From contig CAVPSV010000002.1 of assembly GCA_963708625.1 (NCBI GenBank), positions 1,054,001 to 1,118,000 of the forward strand: a DNA stretch of 64,000 bases, written 5' to 3'. The translations under genes were made by a program, and so were the position numbers. Every line of letters begins with the position of its first letter. The stretch's first letter is position 1. Source of the DNA: DASXIF01 sp036498145 (GTDB lineage: Bacteria; Actinomycetota; Actinomycetes; Mycobacteriales; Jatrophihabitantaceae). Below the pieces are notes generated by a model. It searched no databases and had not been told where the DNA came from. It saw only the letters and a list, made by a program, of their open reading frames with translations. Below are positions 1-8,426 of this stretch, piece after piece.

Positions 1-463
1 AGTCATAGCCATAAATATAGCTATAACATGAGCCGCCTGGGCCACGTCGCAATAGCCAGGTGTTCCGACGATGACGGACCGCGCGCGGCTCTAGATACTG
101 CACCATGCCGGACCGTGGCACAGCGGTGCGAGCGACAGACCTCATAATCCCTGGGTCGTCGGTTCGAGTCGGACCCGCCCAGATTCCATCGAGATTCGCG
201 AGGTCTCACCTTTCGGGGGACTCCTGTCCGCAGAGGAACGCGCCGAACCACAGCCAGCGGCATGATTTGTCGAGTCCGGACTGAGTGAACTGATCTACAT
301 CGTCCACGACGGCGCATCAGCAGGGCGTTGGAGGCGCAGCGGGCTGTCAACAGCGGTGCGCCGGTGACGGTTTCCTCTAGCCGGGCGCTCCGCTAGGTGA
401 AAGCCTCGTGTGAGCCGCGGCCACGCAGCTGATTGCACACCCGCCGACGCAAGGAGCGATGCC
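1..463. other. Gene-poor left edge
   Basis: No convincing protein-coding gene is visible in these 463 bases. The open frames here lack ribosome binding sites and do not resemble known proteins. One minus-strand frame translates to SDSNRRPRDYE, a peptide that typically appears when an initiator/elongator Met-tRNA region is read as protein; it therefore points to the tRNA-like fragment at 141-181 rather than to a gene. The rest, including the stretch just before the first gene, shows nothing I can name. Confidence 0.6.
141..181 (+). tRNA. 3' fragment of a Met(CAT) tRNA-like sequence, probable attachment-site remnant
   Basis: The sequence contains an anticodon-loop-like CTCATAA (141-147) followed by GGTCGTCGGTTCGAGTC and an acceptor-like end CCGCCCA, as in the 3' half of an actinobacterial Met tRNA. 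No matching 5' acceptor strand (TGGGCGG) lies at the expected distance upstream, and one T-stem pair is a mismatch, so it is not a functional tRNA. Integrative elements commonly recombine into tRNA 3' ends and leave such a core copy. By that logic the element would lie to the left of base 141 and the chromosome to the right. This last step is inference. Confidence 0.4.
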
Positions 464-772
464 GTGACCATCCTCTTCACACAGATCATGCCCGCCGGAG
501 TGCCGATCGAGATGCTCGATGCGGTGACTGAGGAAATGGGAGTGGACAACGACCCGCCCGATGGCCTGATCGTGCACACGCACTTTGAGAAGGACGGCAG
601 AACCCAAATCGTTGACGTGTGGGAGTCCGCCGAGGCTCACCAGCGCTTCGCCGACTCCCGCCTGAACGCCGCCATGGGCAAGGTCGCCGCCCGTCAAGGA
701 TTCGACCTCGCCCAAGCAGGCGAGCCCGAAGTGTCCATCACCACTGTCCATCGGATGGTTCGCGGCGGCTGA
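464..772 (+). CDS. ABM-like small alpha/beta barrel protein
   Basis: A protein of 102 residues. I chose the GTG at 464 because AAGGAG at 451-456 sits 7 bases upstream; the longer frame from 410 has no such site. The central part, PDGLIVHTHFEKDG followed by VDVWES and a helix with RFADSRLNAAM, resembles the dimeric alpha-beta barrel fold of antibiotic biosynthesis monooxygenase-like (ABM) and related proteins. Many members of this fold have no proven enzyme activity, and no cofactor-binding residue can be picked out here. It stands alone, with about 100 bases before the next gene. Function is unknown beyond the fold. Confidence 0.65.
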   Translation: MTILFTQIMPAGVPIEMLDAVTEEMGVDNDPPDGLIVHTHFEKDGRTQIVDVWESAEAHQRFADSRLNAAMGKVAARQGFDLAQAGEPEVSITTVHRMVRGG

Positions 773-877
773 CGCGGCCGATCTGATCGAGGGACTGGCC
801 GGCGAGTTGTCACCCTGCGAGTAGCTACACCCCTACAGCATCGAAACCTGTCAGCCGGTTTACCGCGTCTATTAGGA

Positions 878-1441
878 GTGGCTCACATTCCCTCAGCGCC
901 CTCGGGTGGGGCCGGTGCGCGTGCGGTCGTGCTCGTGCTGGTCGCCGGGTTGCTCTTAGCGTCGGGAACCGCATGTGCGAACTCCGCGAACTCGCATGCC
1001 GGGACGCGGTCTTCTTCGTCATCCACAACGGGTGGAATGGGCGTCGGCCACAAGTGGCGACTCACCCTCGTGACCGCTAGCGGTCACACGGTTGCGGTTC
1101 CCGCGTCGATCACCGCGTCCATCCAACTCACCGCCGACGGACAGTTCCTGGCCGATGACAGCGTCAACGCGGTGAGCGGAACCTGGGTAAGCACACCCAC
1201 CGGCTACCGCGTGACGACCTCAGCCACCACCTTGGTCGGCTATGCAGGCCATGACACGACCATGCTGGCGGTGATCGAGGCCATCGATTCCGTCTCTGGC
1301 AGCCAATCCGATGTGGCAGCACACACCGCAGGGACGACGCTCGAGCTGACGGTGCCGAACTACGCACTGACGCTCACCGACGATGGGCCCGCCACGACAT
1401 TCCCGCCGCCGACACCCACCACGGCGGCAGGGTCACGCTGA
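878..1441 (+). CDS. Putative META/HslJ-like secreted lipoprotein
   Basis: About 187 residues. The N-terminus has a hydrophobic stretch (roughly residues 15-32, VVLVLVAGLLLASG) ending in TAC, a weak lipobox with the Cys as possible lipid anchor, followed by a Ser/Thr-rich linker. The mature part reads like a META domain: a W-R-L start near residue 60, then QLTADGQF with a Gly-Thr-Trp strand, a TTML segment and a final strand pair NYALTLTDDG. META/HslJ proteins are envelope proteins of poorly known role. The C-terminus is a Pro/Thr-rich tail. The start is uncertain: the GTG at 878 nearly touches the AGGAG at 874-878, so a later GTG at 929 is possible. Confidence 0.55.
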   Translation: MAHIPSAPSGGAGARAVVLVLVAGLLLASGTACANSANSHAGTRSSSSSTTGGMGVGHKWRLTLVTASGHTVAVPASITASIQLTADGQFLADDSVNAVSGTWVSTPTGYRVTTSATTLVGYAGHDTTMLAVIEAIDSVSGSQSDVAAHTAGTTLELTVPNYALTLTDDGPATTFPPPTPTTAAGSR

Positions 1442-1536
1442 GCGCACGAGCTATCGGCGGCAGATGAGTGGGCATACCCACGCGATAGGCGCTAGGTCCC
1501 TGCCGCCGCTGGATCGGACACGGCACAATCCGGGTC

Positions 1537-2526
1537 GTGGAGACCGTGAAGCGGATTCGCCTGGCCCTGCTGGCCTTTACGGGCGTGATCATCCTTGGCA
1601 CGGCGGGTTACCTCCTGCTCGGATTCACGGTGATGGACGCGCTCTATCAGACCGTGACGACGGTGACGACGGTCGGCTTCCGCGAGGTTCACCCGCTCAG
1701 CACCGTCGGCAAGGCGTACACGATCGCGGTGATTCTGGTCGGAGTCGGCACCGCGCTCTACGCGTTCGGCGTCGTGTTGGAGGCGCTGGTCGAAGGCGAT
1801 CTTCGCCAATACTTGAAGGGACGACGCATGAGCGCCCAGATCGATGGGATGTCTGGTCACGTGATCATTTGCGGCTGGGGGCGCGTTGGCCGGTCCAGTG
1901 CCGACTACCTCCAGTCGGCCGGACACCGGATCGTCATCGTGGATCGCGACCCGGAGCGCCTTACCGGGATTGGGCACCCGTTCGTTCTCGGCGACGTCAC
2001 TGACGATCAAGTCCTTGACGCAGCAGGGATCAGCCGCGCCCACGCCCTGCTGGCCGCGCTCGACACCGACGCCGACAACGTCTACGTCACGCTGTCCAGC
2101 CGTGCCCTTCGCCCGGATTTGGTGATCATCGCTCGATCCCGCAACGAGGCGTCGAAGGCGAAACTGGCGCGGGCCGGTGCGGATCGCGTGGTCAACCCCC
2201 AGCTCATCGGGGGCAGGCGGATGGCAACCTTCGCGCTCCAACCGCACGTTGCCGAGTTTCTCGACGTCGTCCTGCACGACGAATCGCTGGACTACCGCAT
2301 CGAGGAGTTGGAGATCGGCGCGGACTCGCCGCTATGCGGACGCACGATCAGTGACGTCAAGCTGGCGGACCGAGCCGGAGTGGTGCTGCTCGCGGTGCGC
2401 TCCCTCGGCGCGGTCGCCTTCGTCGCGAACCCAGATCCGGAGACGAAGCTCGCGCGTGGCACGATCGCGATCATCGTCGGCACCGCAAACCAGCTGGACC
2501 AGGCTCGCCACATGGCCGGCGCGTAA
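1537..2526 (+). CDS. Two-TM potassium channel with RCK (TrkA) domains
   Basis: A protein of 329 residues with the architecture of MthK-like potassium channels. TM1 lies near residues 8-29. A pore helix and selectivity filter follow (TTVTTVGF, residues ~41-48), then TM2 near 60-85. Residues ~107-235 form a TrkA-N Rossmann domain with GWGRVG as the nucleotide loop and VDRD at the end of beta-2; residues ~240-325 form a TrkA-C domain. Such channels carry K+ across the plasma membrane and are gated by ligands bound to the cytoplasmic ring. The start is GTG 1537; GTG 1546 is an alternative. It stands alone and converges on the minus-strand gene ending at 2583. Confidence 0.9.
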   Translation: METVKRIRLALLAFTGVIILGTAGYLLLGFTVMDALYQTVTTVTTVGFREVHPLSTVGKAYTIAVILVGVGTALYAFGVVLEALVEGDLRQYLKGRRMSAQIDGMSGHVIICGWGRVGRSSADYLQSAGHRIVIVDRDPERLTGIGHPFVLGDVTDDQVLDAAGISRAHALLAALDTDADNVYVTLSSRALRPDLVIIARSRNEASKAKLARAGADRVVNPQLIGGRRMATFALQPHVAEFLDVVLHDESLDYRIEELEIGADSPLCGRTISDVKLADRAGVVLLAVRSLGAVAFVANPDPETKLARGTIAIIVGTANQLDQARHMAGA

Positions 2527-2582
2527 GCAGCTCGGCGCAGCCCAGAAGGCCGCAAGCCTTGACGAGTTCCTCGCAGCGGCGC

Positions 2583-3236
2583 TCAGCTCGACTGGGCGGC
2601 CCAGTCGCGGTAGTTCGGAATGAAGGCGGCGGAGGGCATTCGCCGTTGCTCCTGCGCAGGCCGGGTCAGGTCAATGCCGTCCGCGTCGAGCACGTGACGA
2701 GCCGCGTCGGCCGTCTCCTCGTCAAGGAAACCGCCGGACACGATCGCGGCCAGCCCTTCTGTACCGACAGACCGCAACAGGGCACATTCCAGATTGCGGC
2801 GCACGCCACGATCAGGGTGGCCGAGCATCGCGGCAAGTTCGGGGGCGTCGGTCGGCCGGGCTAGCGGGACCAGGCTCAGGGCGGCACGGCTCGCAGGGAC
2901 GGCACCGTCATCGGCGACCAGTCGCAATAGCGCCGGCACCAGCAACGCCACATCGTCGTCCGACCACGCCGACGAAAGCATCTGCCCGACGCCGACCGCT
3001 GCGGCCAAACGCAGGTACGGCTCCGGGTCGGCCAGCCCACGCAGCAACCAGTGTCGCCGCGTCGAGTCATCAAGCAGCAGCGGGTACATCAGCAGATTCG
3101 CTACCGCCTGCACGTCCGTCCAGTCGGCCAGGATTTCGGCCACCGCCAGCTGGTCGTCCGCACCGAGCGGCGCCAACTCGTCATAAGCCAGCGGCAACTC
3201 GTCGAGGTCGCCGGAGAGCAGGAAGTCTCGCAGCAT
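2583..3236 (-). CDS. HEAT-like helical repeat protein, possible partner/immunity of the upstream toxin-like gene
   Basis: A protein of 217 residues starting at ATG 3236. The upstream gene's stop and this start share one base (TGATG), so the two are probably translationally coupled. The sequence is acidic and helical, with repeated patterns such as PEPYLRLAAAVGVGQML, PASRAALSLVPLARP and PDRGVRRNLECALL, as in HEAT-type repeats. It has no signal peptide or membrane segment, so it should be cytoplasmic. A small acidic protein coupled to a toxin-like gene suggests an immunity or chaperone role, but that is inference from position only. It converges on the potassium channel gene, 56 bases away. Confidence 0.6.
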   Translation of the reverse strand: MLRDFLLSGDLDELPLAYDELAPLGADDQLAVAEILADWTDVQAVANLLMYPLLLDDSTRRHWLLRGLADPEPYLRLAAAVGVGQMLSSAWSDDDVALLVPALLRLVADDGAVPASRAALSLVPLARPTDAPELAAMLGHPDRGVRRNLECALLRSVGTEGLAAIVSGGFLDEETADAARHVLDADGIDLTRPAQEQRRMPSAAFIPNYRDWAAQSS

Positions 3237-5764
3237 CAAACCTTCCAGCTCTGCGTGTGTGTGGGCTTGCCGTTCTCGAACTTCCCTTGACTGACCGTGC
3301 GCTTGGCCTTCCCGAACTTCTTCTGCAGGATCTGCCGGAACTCCTTCGGTGAGAGTTCCTTGTTCTGCCTGTCCGTGACCTTGCCGTCGCCGACGGTGAG
3401 CCCTTCCTCAGCGATCACTTGCTCTACCCGTTGCTGGGTGAATTCCACGACCAGCGCGCGCATGACGGCGTTCGTCTTCAACATCTCGTAGGCCTTCTTC
3501 GGGTCCACGTTTCCCCTGGCATCGGCGCCCTTCAGCAATTGTTCGCCGGTGCTGCCCGGGGGCATGCCGAACCCGGCCACCTTGAAGTTCAGCGGGATGC
3601 CGTCCTTGTCGAGCCAGTGCAGGAACTGAACCAGACTGTCAACCGTCGGCAGGTAGTGGCCGCTCTTGTTCGACATTTCGACGATGCGGCCGCCGGTCAC
3701 CTTCATCTCGCCGCCGACCGCCACGTCGGCTCCGGCGAGCAGGCTGGAATGGTGCTGTATGCCGATCTTGTGGGAGGTCATGTAGATCTGGCCGTCCTCG
3801 CCCGCAACGAAGATCTCCCAGCCGGGGCCGGTGAAGTGGGTGACACTGTTGGCGGTGTCCACCGGCACCGCGCCGCCCTGACCAGGGTCGGCGCCGTCCG
3901 GGCCGGGCGACGGTTTCCACGATGAGGACCGCTTCAAGGCTCCCGCCCGAGAACGCAACCTTGGTCGCCTCGCGTTCCTCGCCCTCGTTGTACTTCACGA
4001 CGCGTGACGAGGTGTCGTACTCGCCGCTGGCGGCTTGGCCAGCTTCAGGGTGCCGTCATTCTGGACCGGCAGATCCTCCCGCTGCAGCCAGTCCACGCAG
4101 CGGGCGTGTTCGGCTTCCAGGCTGAGTGTCAGGTCGTCCAGCGACAGATTTTTCGTCCGCTCGCTGAACGTCTTGCCCATGAGCACGCGACGAGAGAAGC
4201 CCGGACCCGCTTCAACGCTGCGGCTGATTTCCCCGCGTATGCCGGGTCATCGTGCGGCCCGACTTTCTGGATCAGGTCGAGGGCCCGCCAATACGCGGCG
4301 ATGCGGTTCAGGTGCGGCGTAACCGCATCCATCAGGTCCCGCTTCGATTTCCCGCGTTCGTCGGCGTAGTCCGGATCGATCCGGGCCAGCAGCCATGCCT
4401 TATGCGGGCTGGAATCCCCGCGAGTGCGCACGGGCTTCACCGCAGCGGCAGGAGCGCCGCCCGCCGCGGCGGCGTCCGCGCCGTCAGCCTGCTCGGCGTC
4501 GTCGATCCGCTTCGACAGCTGCACGTCCTCTGCGCGGGGGCCACCGCCACCGCCGCCACCGAGGCGGCGGGTCCCGCATTCGGCTCCGCATCAAGCTCCG
4601 CGGCATAACCGGACCCGTAATGCGACCCACCCGCAGCAGCCGGAGCCGCATCCGGCTCCGCACCCGGCTCCGCGGCATAACCGGACCCGTAATGCGACCC
4701 ACCCGCAGCAGCCGGTTCTGCATCCGGCTCCGGCGTGTACGGCGCATAGTGCGACGCACCCCCCGCGGCCGGCTCCGCATCGGGCTCCTCATCCGGCTCC
4801 GGGGTGTACGGCGCGTAGTGCGACCCACCCCCCGCGGCCGGCTCCGCACCCGGCTCCGCATCCGGCTCCGCGGCATAACCGGACCCGTAATGCGACCCAC
4901 CCGCAGCAGCCGGAGCCGCATCCGGCTCCGGCACTCCGGCTCCGCATCCGGCTCCGCGGTATAACCGGACCCGTAATGCGACCCACCCGCGGCGGCCGGC
5001 GCAGCCTCAGCGGCTCCTGCGTTCCGTGCCGGTGCCGGGCCGCCACCACCCCGCTTGTCACGCGCGGCAGACATGGCGATCGCCGCGATGGCGTCCTCGT
5101 GCAGCTTCTTCAGTTGCGCCACACTCAACCGCCGGATCGCGACGGCGGCCGAGGTGTCCACCTCTGCCCCGTCGCCGAGCGTCTGCGAAGCGTTCGGGCT
5201 ACGGCGCAGCGCGGAGAGGACTTCACCGGCCTTGTGGTCGGCGTCCTTCTCCGCCGGATCGTCGGCACGCCCGATCTCGGTGCCACCGGTACCCCGGAAC
5301 TTTCCGGCCGCGTTCTGCGCGACGTGAGCAAGTTCGTGCGCGAGCACCCGCTGCCCGGAGCCGCTGGTGTCGTAGGCGCCGCTGGTGAAGTAGACGTCGG
5401 CGCCGTGCGTGAAGGCGTGTGCGCCGACCGAGCGAGAGATCCGGTCCGCTTCGGAGTCGGTGTGTACGCGCACCCCGGACAGATCGGTCCCCAGCTGAGC
5501 GCCGAAGTCCTGAGCGACGTCGTCGGGCAACGGGCTGCCGGCTCCCCGTCGTCGCCGCAACGCGTTCACGACGTCGGGCTCGGCCGCACTCCCACCCAGC
5601 GGGTCGGACGCCTCCCGGGCAGCGCGCCGCGGTACCGCGCGCGCGGTACCTGCCACCGGCGCCACGTGCGGCGTCGGGGATGTCGCCCTGACCGCAGGCG
5701 TCTCGAGCTGCGTCACCGGACGAACACGAGCAGGGCGTTTCGCGTGCCTGTACTCGCGAGACAT
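3236..5764 (-). pseudogene. DUF4157 toxin-like protein with GSHY repeats, interrupted by about five frameshifts
   Basis: Read across frames this is one gene of about 840 residues. I start it at ATG 5764 (GGAG 7 bases upstream). The N-terminal third is a DUF4157 domain: LGTDLSGVRVHTD, then a metallopeptidase-like LAHELAHVAQ. Next come about six copies of a GSHY-[GS/AP]-GY/PYT-EP linker (DNA 4575-4990). A helical region follows, with a C-terminal module carrying HHSSLLAGADVAVGGE and ISNKSGHY-like MSNKSGHYLP. DUF4157 proteins are known cargo or toxin-like proteins of extracellular contractile injection systems and polymorphic toxin systems. Frame changes fall near 4940, 4560, 4200, 4037 and 3912. 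Either it is a decayed gene, or the repeat-rich stretch is badly sequenced. No injection-system structural genes are in the window. Confidence 0.7.
4575..4990 (-). repeat. Protein-coding GSHY tandem repeats
   Basis: Six imperfect units of roughly 57-72 bases lie inside the DUF4157 gene. Each encodes G[GA]SHY followed by GSGY or APYT and an acidic Glu-Pro-Asp run ending in PAA. Units with GSGY flank two with APYT, so the array looks shuffled by unequal recombination. Two of the gene's frameshifts lie at or near the ends of the array. The period and the Glu-Pro content suggest an extended linker between the peptidase-like head and the C-terminal module. Confidence 0.8.
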
Positions 5765-5785
5765 CAGCGGCTCCGGTGCCCGGTG

Positions 5786-5801
5786 CCATGCAGTGGCATG
5801 G
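5786..5801. promoter_or_regulatory. Dyad upstream of the DUF4157 gene, candidate operator
   Basis: CCATGC-AGTG-GCATGG is a perfect 6+6 inverted repeat 22 bases upstream of the chosen DUF4157 start. Its position suits a regulator site in the 5' region, but no cognate regulator can be assigned from sequence alone. Confidence 0.3.
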
Positions 5802-6117
5802 TGTGAAGGAAGCGTAAGCCCGCCACGATGCGCAGGACAGCGAATCACCCGAGCTACTTGGCCAGATGACCGAACTGCCCGAAATTCCCGTCGGTACCCG
5901 TGGCCTGATCAGCCGATCTCTCAGCCGCGCTCGCCGCATCTCGGCAGCTCGGCAGGCTCACCCGGCCAGAGCTTGAACCCAGGCTCGACATGACTTGCGC
6001 TGACGCATGTGCAACGCACCGGTGCGCGGTCGCTTGATCTTGACGACCTGGGACGGCGAGGGGTCGAATGTGCGATACACGCTGCCGGGAGCGGGGCCGA
6101 GCATAGGGGGAGCCGTT
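5802..6117. other. Divergent intergenic region
   Basis: About 320 bases separate the divergent DUF4157 gene and the helical protein gene at 6118. Besides the dyad at 5786-5801 it holds a perfect 12-base palindrome CGCACCGGTGCG at 6015-6026. It also holds a TTGACG hexamer at 6039-6044 that could be the -35 of the rightward gene, though the spacing to a -10-like TCGAAT is long (19). No further gene is visible. Confidence 0.4.
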
Positions 6118-6708
6118 ATGACCATGCCTGTTCGCAAGGACTGGGTGGCACTCAAGAAAACACACAAGGTTCCCGACGGTGCCGTGAAGGGGGTCAATTT
6201 GGGCGCGGCGCTGGACAAGATCAAAGACGCGAAGACTGGGCCTACGATCGTGGCGGCCGTGACCGCGTTTGAGAAGATCGCAAACACGTATATCACCAAG
6301 CTGGACAAGAAGAGCGTCACCAATTACGAGACATTCCTCGACGACTATCTGGCGCCCGCACACACTCGCGTCAAGGCGTACAAGCTGGAAGCCGACCAGG
6401 AGGCGCTGTACAAAAGCGAGCTGACCAAGTTCTTCCAAGCAGTGCAGAAGCTCGACCCAAAGAAGACGACGCCGGACGACGCGCAGACGTTCGGTCGGTT
6501 CGCGCGCGGCCTGTTCAGCGTCTCCTTACGCACCAAGGACGCGGTCGACGCGACAGCGATCAACAAGGCATTGCAGCTCATCTACAAGGCCGACGAGAAG
6601 GTCAGCTGGAAGAAGGCCTCGCAGAGCGACGTGTCGACCTTTGTGTTCAAGGTGCGTGGAGTCGCGTCCGAGATCGCGAAGCTGGCCAAAGCGCAAGGTC
6701 TGAGCTGA
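6118..6708 (+). CDS. All-helical protein of unknown function, member A of a family with a second copy at 57.8 kb
   Basis: A protein of 196 residues. The ATG at 6118 is preceded by AGGGGGA ending 6 bases upstream; the longer frame has no such signal. It is Lys-rich, has no signal peptide or membrane segment and looks entirely alpha-helical. The N-terminal pattern W-x3-KK-x2-(K/A)-x-PD-x-x-(V/I)KG-x3-G-x3-D and a later DD-A-x-TF block are shared with the 238-residue protein at 57786-58502, so the two are probable paralogues. I do not recognise a named family. It is divergent from the DUF4157 toxin-like gene, so a role with that system is possible but unproven. Confidence 0.75.
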   Translation: MTMPVRKDWVALKKTHKVPDGAVKGVNLGAALDKIKDAKTGPTIVAAVTAFEKIANTYITKLDKKSVTNYETFLDDYLAPAHTRVKAYKLEADQEALYKSELTKFFQAVQKLDPKKTTPDDAQTFGRFARGLFSVSLRTKDAVDATAINKALQLIYKADEKVSWKKASQSDVSTFVFKVRGVASEIAKLAKAQGLS

Positions 6709-6770
6709 CCTGCGCGCAGGACCGCCTCGCTCGCACCTTCCCCCGTTTGAGGCCGTGCTGGCTAGCCCGG

Positions 6771-6944
6771 CTAACGCCGTCTGGTCAGTGCGCGACGCAG
6801 CCGCGCCATGAATCCTGTGTGCGCCGTGCTGCGGTTGCGACGGCGTGAGCGCCCCCAGGCGCCGCGAAGTTCTCGAGCATGCTGCTCGGCCAGGACCGGA
6901 TTCGCCCCGGCCGACGGCTGGGGCGTGTATGGCGTCGGGTTCAC
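6771..6944 (-). CDS. Small Arg-rich protein
   Basis: A frame of 57 residues with a GTG start at 6944 and a strong ribosome binding site AAGGGAG about 6 bases upstream, the main reason to accept it. The protein begins with a Pro-rich NPTPYTPQPS segment, then LAEQHARELRGAW, and ends in a very basic tail (MARLRRALTRRR). Short basic proteins with a similar AEQHARELR helix occur in actinobacteria without known function. It converges on the helical protein gene, 62 bases away. Confidence 0.5.
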   Translation of the reverse strand: MNPTPYTPQPSAGANPVLAEQHARELRGAWGRSRRRNRSTAHTGFMARLRRALTRRR

Positions 6945-7196
6945 CTGACTCCCTTCCCGGCGCAGCCGCACATCAGTGCTGCTACCAGTGCGGCTACCAG
7001 CGATTCCGTCGAGTCAACCCTCACCGATATGCGCGATCAAAGCAACCCACTCCGGTTCCCGCGACTATCTCTGCGCTATTGGGAAACTAGTCACCTACAG
7101 CCGAGCACATCCCGTTGTGCGCGGCGATTGGAAGCACTAGCTGTGTCTTGTGAACCGGTGGTTGACACGCAACCCCTGGTTGACAGACTCGCGTAC

Positions 7197-7409
7197 ATGG
7201 CATACACGGCGAAGCAGGAAGAAGGACTCGTCGCAATCAAAGCGGCGCGGGCAGAGGCGGTCGCGTACTACGTCAAAGCGAAAGAAGCGAGCACGAGACG
7301 AAGCGAGCTGATGCTTGCTCTCATCAAGGACGGCGTGAGCCAGTCCGACATCGCCCGCGAACTCGGCGTCAGTCGCCAAGCGATCAAGAAAATGATCAAA
7401 GCTCGTTGA
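7197..7409 (+). CDS. Small helix-turn-helix protein
   Basis: A protein of 70 residues starting at ATG 7197. The first half is an amphipathic helix (AAEAVAYYVKAKEAS-like). The C-terminal half is a clear helix-turn-helix, GVSQSDIARELGVSRQAIKKM, of the type found in sigma region 4, resolvase and small plasmid or phage DNA-binding proteins. No ribosome binding site precedes the ATG. Two TTGACA hexamers lie at about 7162 and 7179, so a leaderless transcript is plausible. It may be a small regulator or the remains of a mobile element. Its target is unknown; it converges on the AIM24 operon. Confidence 0.65.
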   Translation: MAYTAKQEEGLVAIKAARAEAVAYYVKAKEASTRRSELMLALIKDGVSQSDIARELGVSRQAIKKMIKAR

Positions 7410-7458
7410 CGGTGCTTAGTTCGACGCAGCGCTCAGAACTTCGCTGACGCGACAGTCA

Positions 7459-8424
7459 TCACCAGGCGTGCTGAGTCGACGGCGAGACGCTGCCGAACGC
7501 GGTGCCGGGATCATCGGCGGCGACGTAGCCGGACTCGATGCCGATCCGGCCCGGCCCCCACAGCCGCAGCCACAGGTACCGATTTCCCCACGAACGCCAG
7601 AGTTTGATCCCCGCGCCGGGGTATTCGACGTGCAGCTGCAGCGCGATGGTCGGATCTTTGAACAGCAACGCCGGCGGCTTGACCAGCAACGACTCGCCCT
7701 CGGCCAGCGTCCGCATGTACGCATTGCCCCGCGCGCCGATCAGCACCAGCCCCGGGCTCTCAGTGGCGGTGAACCGGTCGAGGAACTGGCCCATCGGGTA
7801 ATGCCACCGGGTCTCGTCTGCCCGCTGTTCGCGGTTCTGTCCCGCGGCCTCCATACCGAGGCGAAGCAGCCCGGCACCCGCGCCCTGATCGGCGGCATCG
7901 CGCCCGGAGGTCGAGTACCAGACGCCAGATTCGTACCAGTCGTAGGCGACGTTGTTGGTGGCCACCAGCAACTTGTGCTCGCACACATCGATGGCGGCAC
8001 CGGTCTGCACCGGCAACGCGATGAGTTCGCCGGAGCTCTGGTGCGAGAACGCGATGTGACCCGGGCCGGTGGCCCGCAGCATCACCAGCGGTAGCCCAGC
8101 CCGGTGTCGAGTCCACGGCTTGGACATCGGCAGTGAGTCCACCGTCACCGACGGGTCCTGCCACAGCAACACGTGGTGCGGGAAGAACAGGCTCTCCCCC
8201 GCCGCCAGGTTCCAGTCGGCGACGCCGCTGATGCTGCCCTCGATCTGGACGGTCGAATGACCGGCCTGAATGTGGGTCATGTCCTTCATGGCCGGCAGTT
8301 CGGTCCAGCCGCCGGCGGTGGTGCGCAGCCGGACGTCGACCGGCGCGCCACAGGACGGGCAGCTCTCGCCGCCGCCCGGGGAGTCCTGGTGGCAGTACGG
8401 GCAGGTGTAGGTGGTCGCGGTCAT
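7459..8424 (-). CDS. Zinc-ribbon AIM24-family protein (copy 1)
   Basis: A protein of 321 residues. The N-terminus is a zinc ribbon, CPYCHQDSPGGGESCPSCG. After a Trp-containing linker (GGWTELPAMKDMTH) the rest matches AIM24-type beta-sandwich proteins: LAAGESLFFPHHVLLW, then later LAEGESLLVKPPALLFKD. AIM24 proteins are beta-rich, often oligomeric, and in bacteria have no settled role. It is the last gene of a minus-strand run: 2 bases separate it from copy 2. It is the most divergent of the three copies, lacking the MYLDRF-type block (it has QFLDRF). No membrane segment. Confidence 0.8.
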   Translation of the reverse strand: MTATTYTCPYCHQDSPGGGESCPSCGAPVDVRLRTTAGGWTELPAMKDMTHIQAGHSTVQIEGSISGVADWNLAAGESLFFPHHVLLWQDPSVTVDSLPMSKPWTRHRAGLPLVMLRATGPGHIAFSHQSSGELIALPVQTGAAIDVCEHKLLVATNNVAYDWYESGVWYSTSGRDAADQGAGAGLLRLGMEAAGQNREQRADETRWHYPMGQFLDRFTATESPGLVLIGARGNAYMRTLAEGESLLVKPPALLFKDPTIALQLHVEYPGAGIKLWRSWGNRYLWLRLWGPGRIGIESGYVAADDPGTAFGSVSPSTQHAW

Positions 8425-8426
8425 GG

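Noticed and set aside
21..350. Minus-strand frame of 109 residues at the left edge
   Set aside because: Its SDSNRRPRDYE peptide is a known artefact of reading through a tRNA-like sequence; there is no ribosome binding site.
2546..2560. AAGGC-CGCAA-GCCTT hairpin after the potassium channel gene
   Set aside because: A 5-bp stem is too weak to call a terminator in DNA of this composition.
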